Shown one piece after another: positions 1 to 8,326 of a DNA stretch of 33,268 nt. The notes under the pieces were generated by a model. The model worked only from the letters and a program-made list of their open reading frames with translations. It was not told the origin of the DNA and did not search any database. This DNA comes from Sebaldella sp. S0638. GTDB lineage: Bacteria > Fusobacteriota > Fusobacteriia > Fusobacteriales > Leptotrichiaceae. The position numbers were made by a program, and so were the translations under genes. The stretch lies in the NCBI RefSeq assembly GCF_024158605.1, contig NZ_JAMZGM010000043.1, positions 1-33,268 on the forward strand, given 5' to 3'. Position 1 is the stretch's first letter; each line of letters opens with the position of its first letter.

Positions 1-73
1 TTCGGACACCTGCCTTCTCTCAATTAGTTTACACAATCAAGATTTTTGTGTCCACTTTTTCATACTAACACCA
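1..73 (-). mobile_element. Possible terminal end of an IS3-type insertion sequence, running off the left edge
   Basis: This stretch carries no gene. Read on the minus strand from position 73 it starts TGGTGTTAGTATG and continues into AAGTGGACAC, which resembles the start of IS3-family terminal repeats, and the plus-strand end is CA as expected for such elements. Further along the minus strand a GAGAAGG-like ribosome binding sequence lies just before the window edge, as if a transposase began beyond it. An inverted pair GGACAC/GTGTCC lies at 5-10 and 47-52. The boundary at 73 is set only because pseudopilin-like coding starts right after it. No partner repeat is visible, so this is an inference. 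Confidence 0.3.
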
Positions 74-607
74 AATAAAGGAAGTTCTTTACTTTACGTA
101 TTAATTATTTTATCTGTTTTATCAGTGTTTCTCTCAGGTTTTATTTTTTTCACCAGAAACAGATTCAAAATTTTGAAACTTAATTCTGCTTATTCTTATG
201 ATCTGAAAAAAAGACTTATTGAAAATGAAAGAGCTTTTTCTGAGTCTCTTTATAAAAGTGGTATTTTTTCTGCTGATAACAGAATTATGTTAAATAATAA
301 ATATGAATATTTTAATTCCGTAATCATGGAAGACAACACTGATAAAGCTATTGTAAAAAGGCTTATATACTCAAAAGAGAGTAAAAAAAGCACAGGCGGT
401 TTCAGCATCACAGCTGTAAAAGATCAAAACAGCAGCATATATAATCTGCCTTTAAAAGAAAACACCATGTATCCTGATCTAACTATAATTTATGAAAAAA
501 ATATTTTAAATAAAAATATATCCATTTTAGAAAATGTAAAATTTATCAGAAAAAATAACGACGAAGTAATTATAGAAACAAGTAGTTTCTATTTTGAGGG
601 GGAGTAA
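74..607 (+). pseudogene. Minor pseudopilin (GspK/PilX-like), 5' end apparently lost
   Basis: The reading frame is open from the window's left edge to 607 but has no ATG, GTG or TTG before GTG at 125, which lies inside the membrane helix. From 74 the frame reads NKG followed by SSLLYVLIILSVLSVFLSG, which is a prepilin-type cleavage site (G/S, after base 82) and hydrophobic helix. Position +5 is Tyr, not the usual Glu, as in GspK- or PilX-type minor pseudopilins. The remaining roughly 155 residues are polar with no recognised domain. Only a start codon and perhaps one residue seem to be missing, and the sequence just upstream looks like an IS end, so the gene may be broken exactly at its start. 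Its stop sits 2 bases into the next gene's start region (ATG at 607), suggesting translational coupling. Family assignment is from the N-terminal signature and context only. Confidence 0.5.
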
Positions 608-1758
608 TGCTAAAAATTTATTTAAAAAGTGAAAAGAGACTTTTTCTGGAATATGAAGGAACAATCACTGCTTATACATTTGATAATATTTTGGAAACTG
701 TGAAAGATATCAAAAATAAATATGGAATAAAAAAGAAAAAAGTATCTCTTATTCTGGATTTTTCAAAATTTTATATCAGCTTTTTTGAAGCTCCAGATTC
801 AGATGCTAAAAGAGAACAGAGTCTTTTAAAATCTTTTTTATCAGATGAAATTGAAGATTATAATACCAGAAATTTTATTACAAAACAATTTTACCTTGAT
901 CATCCGTTAAGAAAAAGTCTCGTTTTTTGTATTAAAAAGGATTTTATCAGTAACCTTGTATTCTTATTAAAAAAATACGGTTTAGTAGTTACAGAATGTA
1001 AAGTCGACATTATGGGAGTCTACAAATATTACGAAAATACAGATATCTCTGTTCTTACATTTGGTGATGAGCTTAGCTCCTTTATCTCGATACAGGATAA
1101 AAGTATTCAAAGCTTTAAAAGCATGAATCTTACCATTGATGATAAAGATAGTGTAAACTCTTATGAATTTGTCACTGATAATGAAACAATGACAGTTTTA
1201 GACTATCAGCCTGAAAATCTGGAGGTCATCTTCAAAGGATGTGAATTATCCGATGATCTGAACTTCTTAAAATCTCGTACTGCAATATTAAAAAGCCTAA
1301 AAATAAATAACATTTTCCCATATATTCTCATTATTTTTATATACTTTTTTCTGAATTCCTTTTTATCCACAAATGAACTGGAAAAAAGAAATAATGAGAT
1401 GAAAAACGAAATTGATACTATACAGCAAAATTTTCTTGCTGCTAAAAATAAAAATATTCCTGATTATTCAAAGGACATTAATGAATTAAACGATATTATC
1501 CAAAATATGAAATATCAAAATCATTATAAATTTCTCAGATTTCTTATTAGCGAATCAAATACTGATACTGGCTTTTCAAAAATTATTTATGACAATAATT
1601 TTTGGCTCATTGAAGGTGATTCAGTAAAATTCAAAAATGTTGAGAAACTCGAAATCAAACTGGGAAAATATGCACAAAATATTGAGCTGATTTTTATAAA
1701 AAGCCGTAATAAACTTCTTACTTTCCAGTATAAAATCGGAGATATCATATGGGATTAG
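607..1758 (+). CDS. GspL-like / PilM-PilN-like pilus or secretion assembly protein
   Basis: A 383-residue bitopic membrane protein. Residues 1 to about 230 would be cytoplasmic and have the mixed alpha/beta character of a degenerate PilM/GspL actin-like domain. Residues about 235-252 form one membrane helix (IFPYILIIFIYFFLNSFL). Next comes a charged coiled-coil stretch (about 255-300) and a C-terminal domain ending in a predicted alpha/beta fold like periplasmic PilN/GspL. GspL and the PilM-PilN pair link the cytoplasmic ATPase to the pseudopilus machinery. The start overlaps the pseudopilin stop and the 3' end overlaps the next gene by 10 bases, so the genes are surely co-translated. The sequence is too diverged to name a conserved motif. 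The call rests on architecture, length and position before a PilO-like protein and a secretin. Confidence 0.55.
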   Translation: MLKIYLKSEKRLFLEYEGTITAYTFDNILETVKDIKNKYGIKKKKVSLILDFSKFYISFFEAPDSDAKREQSLLKSFLSDEIEDYNTRNFITKQFYLDHPLRKSLVFCIKKDFISNLVFLLKKYGLVVTECKVDIMGVYKYYENTDISVLTFGDELSSFISIQDKSIQSFKSMNLTIDDKDSVNSYEFVTDNETMTVLDYQPENLEVIFKGCELSDDLNFLKSRTAILKSLKINNIFPYILIIFIYFFLNSFLSTNELEKRNNEMKNEIDTIQQNFLAAKNKNIPDYSKDINELNDIIQNMKYQNHYKFLRFLISESNTDTGFSKIIYDNNFWLIEGDSVKFKNVEKLEIKLGKYAQNIELIFIKSRNKLLTFQYKIGDIIWD

Positions 1759-2216
1759 CCGGAAACAAGTATCCTCTGCTTATTTTAAGCGCGGTTCTTT
1801 TCATATTTCTATATCAAAAATATGAAAAAACAACAGAACTAAAAAATAATTATACTGTTTTACTTAATGAAAAAAGCGAATCAGGCAAAAAACTTGAAGA
1901 GACCAATGAAGAAAATATACAAAAGAAAATAATTTCAGATGAACAGATGGAAAAAATGAATAATATTACTCTAACTCTCGATTTCAGTACTTTAAAAAAT
2001 GAAACTGAATTCAAAAAAATTATTTACCTCTTCTCCGAGGAAAGCGGACTCGATCTGCGAGAGATCGGAAAAGCCGAGTATGTCTGGAAAAAGGACAGTT
2101 ATTCACTAAAATATATTTTTTTTACATTTGAAGGTGATCTCACTGGAATGGCCAAGTTTTTGTATTTCATAAATAAAAGTAAAATATATATTGATATGAC
2201 TAAGTCATATATATAG
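1749..2216 (+). CDS. GspM/PilO-like inner-membrane assembly protein
   Basis: A 155-residue protein with a short cytoplasmic start, one membrane helix at about residues 8-22 (YPLLILSAVLFIFLY), a charged coiled-coil-like region (about 23-70) and a small C-terminal alpha/beta domain. This is the layout of GspM and PilO, which form a heterodimer with the GspL/PilN periplasmic domain in type II secretion and type IV pilus machines. It starts 10 bases inside the upstream GspL-like gene. No diagnostic motif is seen, so size, topology and gene order carry the assignment. A 74-base gap with a hairpin separates it from the secretin gene. Confidence 0.5.
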   Translation: MGLAGNKYPLLILSAVLFIFLYQKYEKTTELKNNYTVLLNEKSESGKKLEETNEENIQKKIISDEQMEKMNNITLTLDFSTLKNETEFKKIIYLFSEESGLDLREIGKAEYVWKKDSYSLKYIFFTFEGDLTGMAKFLYFINKSKIYIDMTKSYI

Positions 2217-2220
2217 CTAA

Positions 2221-2247
2221 CAAGAGACAGTTTCAAAATTTCTCTTG
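2221..2247 (+). other. Intercistronic hairpin before the secretin gene
   Basis: CAAGAGA at 2221-2227 pairs perfectly with TCTCTTG at 2241-2247 across a 13-base loop. No T-run follows, so it is not a standard terminator. It lies between the PilO-like stop and the secretin ribosome binding site (AGGAGG, 2281-2286) and could be an mRNA processing or stability element. A 7-bp stem in AT-rich DNA can arise by chance. Confidence 0.3.
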
Positions 2248-2290
2248 GATATCTGGAAAAGAATTCTAATACGCTAAAAAAGGAGGAAAA

Positions 2291-3382
2291 GTGATCAAAA
2301 AATATATTTTTCTTATTTTATTAATGTCCCTGCCTGTATACAGTGCAGAAATCAGTAATTATGTGAATAAAGGAGATATTGAGACTTCAAAAAGAATTTT
2401 TATTCTTAAACCTAAAGAGGAATCAAAAAAAATATCTGAAGACAAGGAAAATAAAATAGAATCTCCTCCTCCTTCTGTACAAAATCAGGGTGAAAAAGAT
2501 AAAAAGATTCCTGTTATTCAAAAAAGTATGAGGCTTATCAACATTGATTCCTCTGAGATGATACCCAGGTTAAAAGATATTAACACAGCTAAAATAACCG
2601 GTCTGGGAAAAGAAATCATTCTAAAAGGAACTACTGAAGAAATCAATGAGCTGAAATACATTATAGAAAAATTTGATCAGCCTAAAAAACAAATTCAGAT
2701 AAAAGCTACTATCATTGACACAAGCGATAATCTTTTTGAAAGGCTCGGGGTTGATTTTTCCGCTGGGAAAAATAATGATAATAAAATATCAGATTTCACA
2801 GGTTCATTTCTGGATGGTAATTTTTCGCTGTCAGCCCTGTTAAAAAAAGGAGGTAATTTTTTAGGTATTAATGTAGATGCCCTGAAAGAAAACGGGGATA
2901 TAAAAATAGAAGCTATGCCTGTCCTTCTTATACTTGAAGGCAGTGAAGGAGAACTGAGAGTCACAGAAGAAGTAATTGTAGGTGAAAAAAAATATACTGA
3001 CAAAAATGAAGAATATGTGGAACCTGTCTTTGCAGAAGCCGGTGTTGTTTTTAAAATAAAACCCGAAATAAGAGGTTTTGGTGATTCTCAGGAAATAATA
3101 CTCTATATTGATTCAGAGATAAGCAATTTTAAATTGAGTTCCAATTTTAATGCCGATCAGGGAGCAAAACAAAAAAACAAAATTAATTCCATAGTTTCCT
3201 TTAAAGACGGGACTTCTATTTTTATCGGCGGCTTAAAACAAAATGTACAGAAAGATTCCGAAAAAAGAGTCCCTGTTTTAAGCAAAATTCCAATTCTGGG
3301 TTCTTTATTTAAATACAAAAGAAAAAATAAAGAAGTCCGTGATATTTATATTGAAATAGAAGGTAAAATCCAGACAGAATGA
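2291..3382 (+). CDS. Short secretin (GspD/PilQ family)
   Basis: Outer-membrane channel protein of a type II secretion or type IV pilus-like machine. The GTG start at 2291 follows AAAAAGGAGGAAAA. Residues 1-19 are a signal peptide (MIKKYIFLILLMSLPVYSA), followed by a Lys/Glu/Pro-rich linker (about 40-78), one secretin N-domain (about 79-130) and the secretin C-domain (about 133-362). The family hallmark VPVLSKIPILGSLF is at 327-340, preceded by the usual FIGGL (311-315). At 363 residues it is much shorter than typical GspD or PilQ (600-700 residues), with only one N-domain and no clear pilotin-binding tail. It lies downstream of the GspL- and GspM-like genes and 34 bases before the SGNH gene, probably one operon. 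The secretin call is secure; which machine it serves is inferred. Confidence 0.85.
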   Translation: MIKKYIFLILLMSLPVYSAEISNYVNKGDIETSKRIFILKPKEESKKISEDKENKIESPPPSVQNQGEKDKKIPVIQKSMRLINIDSSEMIPRLKDINTAKITGLGKEIILKGTTEEINELKYIIEKFDQPKKQIQIKATIIDTSDNLFERLGVDFSAGKNNDNKISDFTGSFLDGNFSLSALLKKGGNFLGINVDALKENGDIKIEAMPVLLILEGSEGELRVTEEVIVGEKKYTDKNEEYVEPVFAEAGVVFKIKPEIRGFGDSQEIILYIDSEISNFKLSSNFNADQGAKQKNKINSIVSFKDGTSIFIGGLKQNVQKDSEKRVPVLSKIPILGSLFKYKRKNKEVRDIYIEIEGKIQTE

Positions 3383-3416
3383 ACAAGATGACATCATTAT
3401 ATTTCCTAGGAGGTTT

Positions 3417-4547
3417 ATGAACAGTGAAACTAAATGGGTAGGTTCTTTCAGTGTTTCCGCTACTAACCTCACCCTTACAAACATACAATTTAAAAATGAA
3501 ACAATCCTGATAAAATTAAATATTACTCTTGGAGGAAAATTCATAAGAATAAAATTCTCCAATCTTTACGGCAGTCTGCCGTTAAAAATAAAAGAAGCCT
3601 GTATTTATTCAGAAAACTTAGTTTATTCCAGTATCTTTTTTAATGGAAATCATGAAACAGTGATTTCCGAGAAAGAAGAAATATACAGTGATCCTTTGGA
3701 ATATACGGTTAATTCCGCTGAAAATTACTGGCTTGGCATCTATATAGAAAATTTTACAGAACTCAGCACAGGTAATTTTTCCCTTCTCTCTTACTACATC
3801 TCAGAGAAAGGAAATATTCTGAATGAATTAAAAAATAAAGATACAGATATCCTTCATAATAGCGAATACAGAAACTATCTTGTCCCGTTTATTACAAATG
3901 TAGAAGTGAACAATGAAATTCCTTGTTCATCTCTGATAATATTCGGGGATTCCGGTATTGCAAACGGCTGGCACAGCCACCTTATAAAACGGTTTCAGAT
4001 AAATAATATCCTTAATATTGCTGTGTTAAGCCAGGAAATTAACGGGAACAGATTCCTGCACAGCTGCCCCGACCAGCTTAAGGGACTATACGGCTCCTCT
4101 GGTTTATCAAGATTTGAAAGAGATGTCCTAAAACAAAACGGAGTAAAATTCCTCATATTGTTTCCGGGAATAAATGATCTCATATCTTCATGTAAAACCA
4201 CAGATACTTCATTATCAAACGGAACTGATATTATAAATGCCCTGAAAATCTGCAGTACACTGGCTAAAGAAAATAATATCATTATTATAGGCTGCACAAT
4301 TCCTCCTGTTTATGGCTGTAAATATTATTCTGACAGACTGGAAAATATTCGCATAACCGTGAATCAATGGATTCGTGATTCGGAAGATTTTGACTCTGTT
4401 GCAGATTTCGATAGTTTTTTATGTAATCCCGTAGAACCTGAAAAACTAAAAAAAACTTTTGATAACGGAGAATATTTTTATATTAATGATACAGGAGTAA
4501 AAGCTATGGCAGAATGTATTGACCTGAAAATTTTCAGCGAAAAATAA
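3417..4547 (+). CDS. SGNH/GDSL-hydrolase-fold protein with altered catalytic Asp-His
   Basis: A 376-residue protein resembling two-domain SGNH esterases. Residues 1 to about 165 form a beta-rich N-domain (starting near WVGSF, with IRIKFSNLYG). Residues about 170-375 are the SGNH domain. Block I is FGDSG with the nucleophile Ser179. Block II is near INGNR, and block III is PGIND (250-254). In relatives the last block reads D-x-x-H-P-N-D-x-G, but here residues 352-360 read EYFYINDTG, so the catalytic Asp is Glu352 and the catalytic His is Tyr355. This suggests lost or changed esterase activity. The start is set by AGGAGG at 3408-3413, 3 bases before ATG. No signal peptide is visible, so cytoplasmic location is likely. 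It follows the secretin gene by 34 bases. Family alignment is from memory. Confidence 0.75.
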   Translation: MNSETKWVGSFSVSATNLTLTNIQFKNETILIKLNITLGGKFIRIKFSNLYGSLPLKIKEACIYSENLVYSSIFFNGNHETVISEKEEIYSDPLEYTVNSAENYWLGIYIENFTELSTGNFSLLSYYISEKGNILNELKNKDTDILHNSEYRNYLVPFITNVEVNNEIPCSSLIIFGDSGIANGWHSHLIKRFQINNILNIAVLSQEINGNRFLHSCPDQLKGLYGSSGLSRFERDVLKQNGVKFLILFPGINDLISSCKTTDTSLSNGTDIINALKICSTLAKENNIIIIGCTIPPVYGCKYYSDRLENIRITVNQWIRDSEDFDSVADFDSFLCNPVEPEKLKKTFDNGEYFYINDTGVKAMAECIDLKIFSEK

Positions 4548-4560
4548 TATGGAATGTCTC

Positions 4561-4589
4561 TTTAAAATACTTGATTTATATTGTATAAT
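4561..4589 (+). promoter_or_regulatory. Candidate promoter of the rfaE1 operon
   Basis: A consensus -10 TATAAT lies at 4584-4589, with a weak -35 TTTAAA at 4561-4566 (17-base spacer). It is in the 90-base gap between the SGNH gene and rfaE1, so transcription would start about 45 bases before the rfaE1 start codon. AT-rich DNA makes such matches common. Confidence 0.4.
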
Positions 4590-4637
4590 AGACATAGTTT
4601 TAAATTTTAATTTGAGTTATGGATAGGAGACAAAAAC

Positions 4638-5630
4638 ATGGTAGGTAAAAAAAGACTTGAAGAAATATTAAACAACTTCAATAACGCTAAAATCGCAGTA
4701 GTCGGAGATGTTATGCTGGATGATTATATCTTTGGCAGTGTAGACAGAATATCTCCCGAGGCTCCTGTACCTGTAGTCAGTGTAAAGAGAGAGAGTTTTG
4801 TACTGGGCGGTGCGGCAAACGTATTAAATAATTTAAGCAGCCTTAATGCAAAAGTATTTGCTTTCGGAGTTATAGGAAATGATGACAACGGGAAAAGATT
4901 TTTAGATGTGCTTAAAGAAAAAAGTATTTATACAGATGGTATCATTATTGATGAAAAGAGACCTACTGCTGTAAAAAGAAGAGTTATAGCGCAAAACCAG
5001 CAGCTTCTGAGAATGGATTGGGAAGACAAAACAAGTATTACTTCTGATATCGAAGATAAAATTCTGGAACAGATAAAAAATAACATAGATAATATCGATG
5101 CTTTTATTCTTTCTGATTATGACAAAGGAGTTCTTACAGCAAGACTTTCAAGAGAAATTATAAGACTGGCAAATGAAAAAAATAAGATCGTAACAGTAGA
5201 TCCGAAACCAAAAAATCATATGAATTATGTAGGGGCAACGTCTATTACTCCTAACAGAAAAGAAGCAATGGAATGCCTTGGTATAGAAAGCTTTAAGAAT
5301 GAAGAAGACCTTACATCACAGATGCTGAAACTAAAAGAAAAACTTCAGCTGAAAAATCTTCTGCTTACAAGAAGTGAAGAAGGAATGACTTTATTTGAAG
5401 ACGGTGCGGCTGAAACAATTTCCACTGTTGCTAAAGAAGTATACGACGTAACAGGAGCCGGTGATACTGTAATCTCAGTATTTACTCTGGCAAAAGTTGC
5501 CGGTGCCACTTGGTTTGAGGCTGCAAGAGTAGCGAATACCGCAGCGGGAATCGTCGTAGGAAAAATGGGAACTGCCACTGCAACACCAGAGCAGATAACA
5601 GAATTCTATAACGAACTATATAACTCTTAA
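4638..5630 (+). CDS. rfaE1: D-glycero-beta-D-manno-heptose-7-phosphate kinase
   Basis: Phosphorylates D-glycero-D-manno-heptose 7-phosphate at C1, a step toward the ADP-heptose used in LPS inner core synthesis; cytoplasmic. The 330-residue protein is a full-length PfkB/ribokinase-family kinase. It has the RfaE-type N-terminus (VVGDVMLDDYIFGSVDRISPE), the substrate-side VLGGAANV, and the C-terminal PfkB signature DVTGAGDT at 270-277 with catalytic Asp276. The length matches the kinase-only RfaE1 form, so the nucleotidyltransferase (RfaE2) must be encoded elsewhere. The ribosome binding site is TAGGAG, just upstream of the ATG. It is the first gene of a tight operon, 39 bases before an MsbA-like ABC exporter, which fits a shared role in LPS. 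It also implies that the organism makes a heptose-containing LPS. Confidence 0.9.
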   Translation: MVGKKRLEEILNNFNNAKIAVVGDVMLDDYIFGSVDRISPEAPVPVVSVKRESFVLGGAANVLNNLSSLNAKVFAFGVIGNDDNGKRFLDVLKEKSIYTDGIIIDEKRPTAVKRRVIAQNQQLLRMDWEDKTSITSDIEDKILEQIKNNIDNIDAFILSDYDKGVLTARLSREIIRLANEKNKIVTVDPKPKNHMNYVGATSITPNRKEAMECLGIESFKNEEDLTSQMLKLKEKLQLKNLLLTRSEEGMTLFEDGAAETISTVAKEVYDVTGAGDTVISVFTLAKVAGATWFEAARVANTAAGIVVGKMGTATATPEQITEFYNELYNS

Positions 5631-5669
5631 TACTGTCAGTTATCGCAAAAATTACTAAAGGAGTCAGTA

Positions 5670-7403
5670 ATGTTTCACAAATTTTTACAATATATATTTA
5701 AATATAAAAAGAATATGTGTCTTGTTTTATCAGTAGTTATAGGAATTACAACCATAGATCTTATACTTCCGTTTTTTTCAAGACAGATTTTAAATGTTTA
5801 TATACCCGAAAATAATTCGGAAGCAATTATAAAAGGCGGGTTAATATTCCTAGTACTGGTAATAATCTATACAGGACTTAATTTTTCACAGGCTTATTTC
5901 GGACATATCTGGGGCTTGAGACTGCATCAGGATATGAGAGAAAGAGCCTTTAGAAAATTACAGGTTCTTCCTTTTGAATATTTTGACAAAAATAAAGTGG
6001 GAATTATTCTATCCCGTGTAACTAATGATCTTTTTACCATATCAGAAATGATACACCACGGATTGGAAGATTTTCTTACTTTCTTTCTCGTTTCAATAGT
6101 AGGATTTTTCCTTTTACTACAGATTAATATCCCTATTACTCTTCTGATTTTTGCTTTTGTTATAGTTCAGCTGATTGCTACTGCTATGGCAAGAAAGCAT
6201 ATGGAAAATATTTTTAGAAAGGCAAGGGAAAAAACAAGTTCTGTTTATGCAAAACTGGAAAGCAGCATATCGGCAGTACGTCTTACAAGAGCATTTGCCA
6301 ACGAAGACAGAGAGCTGGAAGACTTCAGAGATGGTGCAAAGCTGCAGGAAAATATGGCTAAAAAGACAAACTTTGCATTAGCTATGTTCTCCGCTGTAAA
6401 TAACTTTTTCTCGTTGCTTCTGAATATAGTAATTCTTACTATTTCCGGAACAGCAGTTATAAATAAAGTAATCAATTACGGTGATCTTCTGGCATACATT
6501 GTTTATTTTAACCTGCTTATGGCTCCAATGAAGCTGATTATAAGATCATTTGAGACAATACAGGAAGGATGGGTAAGTTTTGTTAGATTTCAGGAACTTA
6601 TTGACGAGCCTGAACCTATAAAAAATGCTCCTGATGCTGTAGTGCTGAAAAATATCAAAGGTGACATAAACTTCGAAAATGTCACATTCAAATATGAATC
6701 AGGAACAGAAACTATACTAAAGCACTTTAACCTTAGTATTCCTGCTGGAAAAATGGTTGCTCTTGTCGGGCCGAGCGGTGTAGGGAAAACTACTATTGCA
6801 CAGATAATTCCCCGTTTTTACGAAATAGAGTCAGGAAATGTCTATATTGACAATACTGATATAAGACAGGCGGATTTACAGTCACTGCGTGAAAATATAG
6901 GATATGTTCAGCAGGATGTCGTGATTTTCTGGGGAACAATAAGAGATAATATTGAATACGGAAAGCTGGGCGCTTCTGATATTGACGTTATTACTGCTGC
7001 GAAACATGCAGGAATACATGATTTCATAATGTCACTACCTGAAGGATATAATACTTTCGTAGGTGAACGTGGAGTTAAGCTGTCGGGCGGTCAGAAACAG
7101 AGAATTTCACTTGCGAGAATCTTTCTTAAAAACCCAAGAATCCTTATTTTGGATGAAGCTACAAGCGCACTTGATAACATTACAGAAGCTATCATACAGG
7201 AAAATATTGAAAAACTCACAAAAAACAGAACTGTTATAGTCGTGGCACACAGACTTTCCACTATCAAACAGGCAGATCAGATAATTGTACTTGATAAAGA
7301 CGGTATTGTGGAATCTGGAACCCATAGTGAACTCATCCGGAATGAAAACGGACACTACTTCAAATTATATAACACTCAGCTTAATGGTTTTATTACCGGA
7401 TAA
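5670..7403 (+). CDS. ABC exporter, MsbA-like (possible lipid A/LPS flippase)
   Basis: A 577-residue half-transporter that works as an inner-membrane homodimer. The N-terminal half (about residues 10-310) has six predicted membrane helices. The C-terminal nucleotide-binding domain (about 335-570) has Walker A GPSGVGKTT (Lys373), Q-loop YVQQD, signature LSGGQ (471-475), Walker B ILILDEA (Asp495, catalytic Glu496) and the switch His527 in VAHRLSTI. All ATPase residues are intact. The family includes lipid A flippases and multidrug exporters. The position directly after rfaE1 favours an envelope lipid or glycolipid substrate, but that is context, not sequence proof. An AAGGAG ribosome binding site precedes the ATG. 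It is 24 bases upstream of the ROK kinase and part of the same operon. Confidence 0.85.
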   Translation: MFHKFLQYIFKYKKNMCLVLSVVIGITTIDLILPFFSRQILNVYIPENNSEAIIKGGLIFLVLVIIYTGLNFSQAYFGHIWGLRLHQDMRERAFRKLQVLPFEYFDKNKVGIILSRVTNDLFTISEMIHHGLEDFLTFFLVSIVGFFLLLQINIPITLLIFAFVIVQLIATAMARKHMENIFRKAREKTSSVYAKLESSISAVRLTRAFANEDRELEDFRDGAKLQENMAKKTNFALAMFSAVNNFFSLLLNIVILTISGTAVINKVINYGDLLAYIVYFNLLMAPMKLIIRSFETIQEGWVSFVRFQELIDEPEPIKNAPDAVVLKNIKGDINFENVTFKYESGTETILKHFNLSIPAGKMVALVGPSGVGKTTIAQIIPRFYEIESGNVYIDNTDIRQADLQSLRENIGYVQQDVVIFWGTIRDNIEYGKLGASDIDVITAAKHAGIHDFIMSLPEGYNTFVGERGVKLSGGQKQRISLARIFLKNPRILILDEATSALDNITEAIIQENIEKLTKNRTVIVVAHRLSTIKQADQIIVLDKDGIVESGTHSELIRNENGHYFKLYNTQLNGFITG

Positions 7404-7427
7404 AAATTTTATAAGGAAGTGAAAACT

Positions 7428-8309
7428 ATGAGAAAAATTGCAGCAATTGAAGCCGGGGGAACAAAATTTATCTGTGGAATAGGAACTGAAAACGGGGAAA
7501 TACTTGATAAAATCAGTATTCCCACTGGCATACCCGAGGAAACAATGAAAATGGTCGTTGATTATTTCAAAGACAAAGAATTTGAGGCTATGGGTATTGG
7601 ATGTTTCGGCCCTATTGATCCGGTGAAAGACTCTGAATCTTACGGTTATATTACTAAAACCCCAAAGCCCCACTGGAGTGACTATAACATAATGGGAGAA
7701 TTAAAGAAACACTTTGATGTACCAATGGAATTTGATACAGATGTAAATAGTGCAGCACTTGGTGAATCTTTATGGGGTGCCGGTCAGGGACTTAACAGTG
7801 TCGTATACATCACAGTGGGAACAGGAATAGGTGCCGGAGCTGTTATAAACGGAAAAATGCTTCAGGGACTGACACATCCGGAGATGGGTCATATCTTTGT
7901 AAAAAGGGATAAAAATGATCCTTATGAAGGAAAATGTCCATTTCATAAAGATTGTCTCGAAGGGCTTGCTGCAGGACCTGCAATAGAAGAACGTTGGGGA
8001 GATAAAGCCTATAATCTTGAAGACAGAAACGAAGTCTGGGAAATGGAAGCATATTATCTTTCACAGGCTCTTATAAACTATATACTTATTCTTTCACCGC
8101 AGAAAATAATAATGGGAGGCGGAGTTATGAAACAAAGCCATCTGTTTCCGCTTATAAGAAAAATGGTGAAGGAAACTTTAAATGGATATGTTCATAAAAA
8201 AGAAATACTTGAAGATATTGATAACTACATTGTATATCCGGGACTAAAGGAAAATGCCGGACTAATGGGAAGCCTTGCGCTTGGACGTCTGGCTTTGGAA
8301 AACCATTAA
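7428..8309 (+). CDS. ROK-family fructokinase-like sugar kinase
   Basis: ATP-dependent sugar kinase, probably fructokinase, feeding fructose 6-phosphate into glycolysis; cytoplasmic. I chose ATG 7428 (293 residues) because AAGGAAG at 7413-7419 is well spaced for it but overlaps the GTG at 7419 that would add three residues. The N-terminal ATP-binding IEAGGTKF is at 7-14. The presumed catalytic base is Asp105 in DTDVNSAALGE. The ROK zinc site is His155 with Cys170, His173 and Cys176 (CPFHKDC), followed by EGLAAGPAIE. These features match the fructokinase branch more than glucokinase or repressor members. It sits 24 bases after the ABC exporter and 17 bases before the MFS transporter, so the MFS protein may carry a related sugar. 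Confidence 0.85.
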   Translation: MRKIAAIEAGGTKFICGIGTENGEILDKISIPTGIPEETMKMVVDYFKDKEFEAMGIGCFGPIDPVKDSESYGYITKTPKPHWSDYNIMGELKKHFDVPMEFDTDVNSAALGESLWGAGQGLNSVVYITVGTGIGAGAVINGKMLQGLTHPEMGHIFVKRDKNDPYEGKCPFHKDCLEGLAAGPAIEERWGDKAYNLEDRNEVWEMEAYYLSQALINYILILSPQKIIMGGGVMKQSHLFPLIRKMVKETLNGYVHKKEILEDIDNYIVYPGLKENAGLMGSLALGRLALENH

Positions 8310-8326
8310 ATTAAGGAGGCTTTGTC

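Noticed and set aside
3995-4297. Minus-strand open frame opposite the SGNH gene
   Set aside because: Shadow of a clearly coding plus-strand gene.
7419-7427. GTG 7419 as the start of the ROK kinase
   Set aside because: It overlaps the AAGGAAG ribosome binding site; ATG 7428 has proper spacing and the usual N-terminus.
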